Source: CAZXCQ01 sp964639275
GTDB lineage: Bacteria > Desulfobacterota > DSM-4660 > Desulfatiglandales > Desulfatiglandaceae
DNA: 22,858 bases
Direction of reading: 5' to 3'
Assembly: GCA_964639275.1 (NCBI GenBank)
Contig: CAZXCQ010000076.1
Span: 1 to 22,858, forward strand
A model generated the notes under the pieces. It searched no databases. It was not told the origin of the DNA and was given only the letters and a program-made list of their open reading frames with translations. Positions 22,748 to 22,858 of the stretch are shown piece after piece. Every line of letters starts with the position of its first letter. Position 1 is the first letter of the stretch. A program made the translations under genes and the position numbers.

Positions 22748-22858
22748 TGTCCAAGTGCCAATTTTCCAGAAGGCTAAATTGTAACATCTCAAAAAACAGG
22801 GGCAAAGGTGTGGCATGGGGGTCTTTTTTTCTTCCACATGCCTCGAATAGGGGGCCCG

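Larger units (their letters stand above)
22410..22858. other. Gene-free 3' region of the dehydrogenase operon
   Basis: No convincing gene is seen on either strand. Open frames here are shadows or lack any family signal. It holds a G-rich run (22467-22481), a sigma-54-like sequence and a GC-rich hairpin. The window ends before a further gene can be recognised. Confidence 0.5.

Noticed and set aside
22390..22837. Two overlapping minus-strand frames of 114 and 123 codons after the operon
   Set aside because: No recognisable motif; Pro/Ser-rich composition and mutual overlap suggest non-coding DNA.

Overview
The window (about 22.9 kb, roughly half GC) looks like chromosome of an environmental Desulfobacterota (delta-proteobacterial) organism. 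This is inferred from the dCache histidine kinase paired with an NtrC-class regulator, sigma-54 promoter elements, several TTG starts, and short dispersed intergenic repeats of kinds I associate with that group. No rRNA, tRNA or CRISPR array was seen, so the taxonomic call is only moderate.

The left half (1-11936) is a defence island with every recognisable gene on the minus strand. Reading in transcription order from 11936 down: a MerR-like regulator; a 94-codon antitoxin-like gene; the amputated N-terminus of a type III restriction Mod methyltransferase; a 71-codon unknown; an SDH-family Clp-fold serine protease; a frameshifted N-terminal stub of a DUF1156 DNA methylase; a truncated DUF433 gene; a second antitoxin-like gene; about 0.8 kb of relics and repeats; RloA and RloB (ATPase plus Toprim-like partner); a second copy of the 94-codon gene; a PLD-SNF2 helicase; and the N-terminal 499 codons of an Eco57I-type methylase, which runs off the left edge and appears to lose its family sequence about 49 bases before it. 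A 410-bp segment is duplicated without any difference (copies 5,879 bases apart), each copy lying just upstream of a DNA-modification gene. The picture is an island under active turnover: RloAB, the helicase, the protease and the small genes are open, while at least four other genes are truncated or frameshifted.

The strand changes between 11936 and 12424. The right half is a metabolic module on the plus strand. A two-gene unit encodes a membrane histidine kinase and a sigma-54-dependent response regulator (overlapping by 11 bases). A 594-bp intergenic region follows, holding a large imperfect inverted repeat, two identical TGTTAC-N5-GTAACA dyads and a good -24/-12 sigma-54 promoter. After these come a branched-chain-amino-acid-type (HAAT) ABC transporter (two ATPases, two permeases, binding protein) and an iron-type alcohol dehydrogenase resembling the NDMA-dependent methanol dehydrogenase group. 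The simplest reading is that the kinase senses an extracellular solute, the regulator binds the dyads and fires the sigma-54 promoter, the transporter imports the solute, and the dehydrogenase oxidises it or a product of it. The substrate cannot be read from the sequence.

The items most worth a second look are the sigma-54/dyad-controlled transporter-dehydrogenase unit, the perfect 410-bp duplication ahead of modification genes, the protease linked to a broken DUF1156 methylase, and the apparent breakpoint in the methylase at the left edge.
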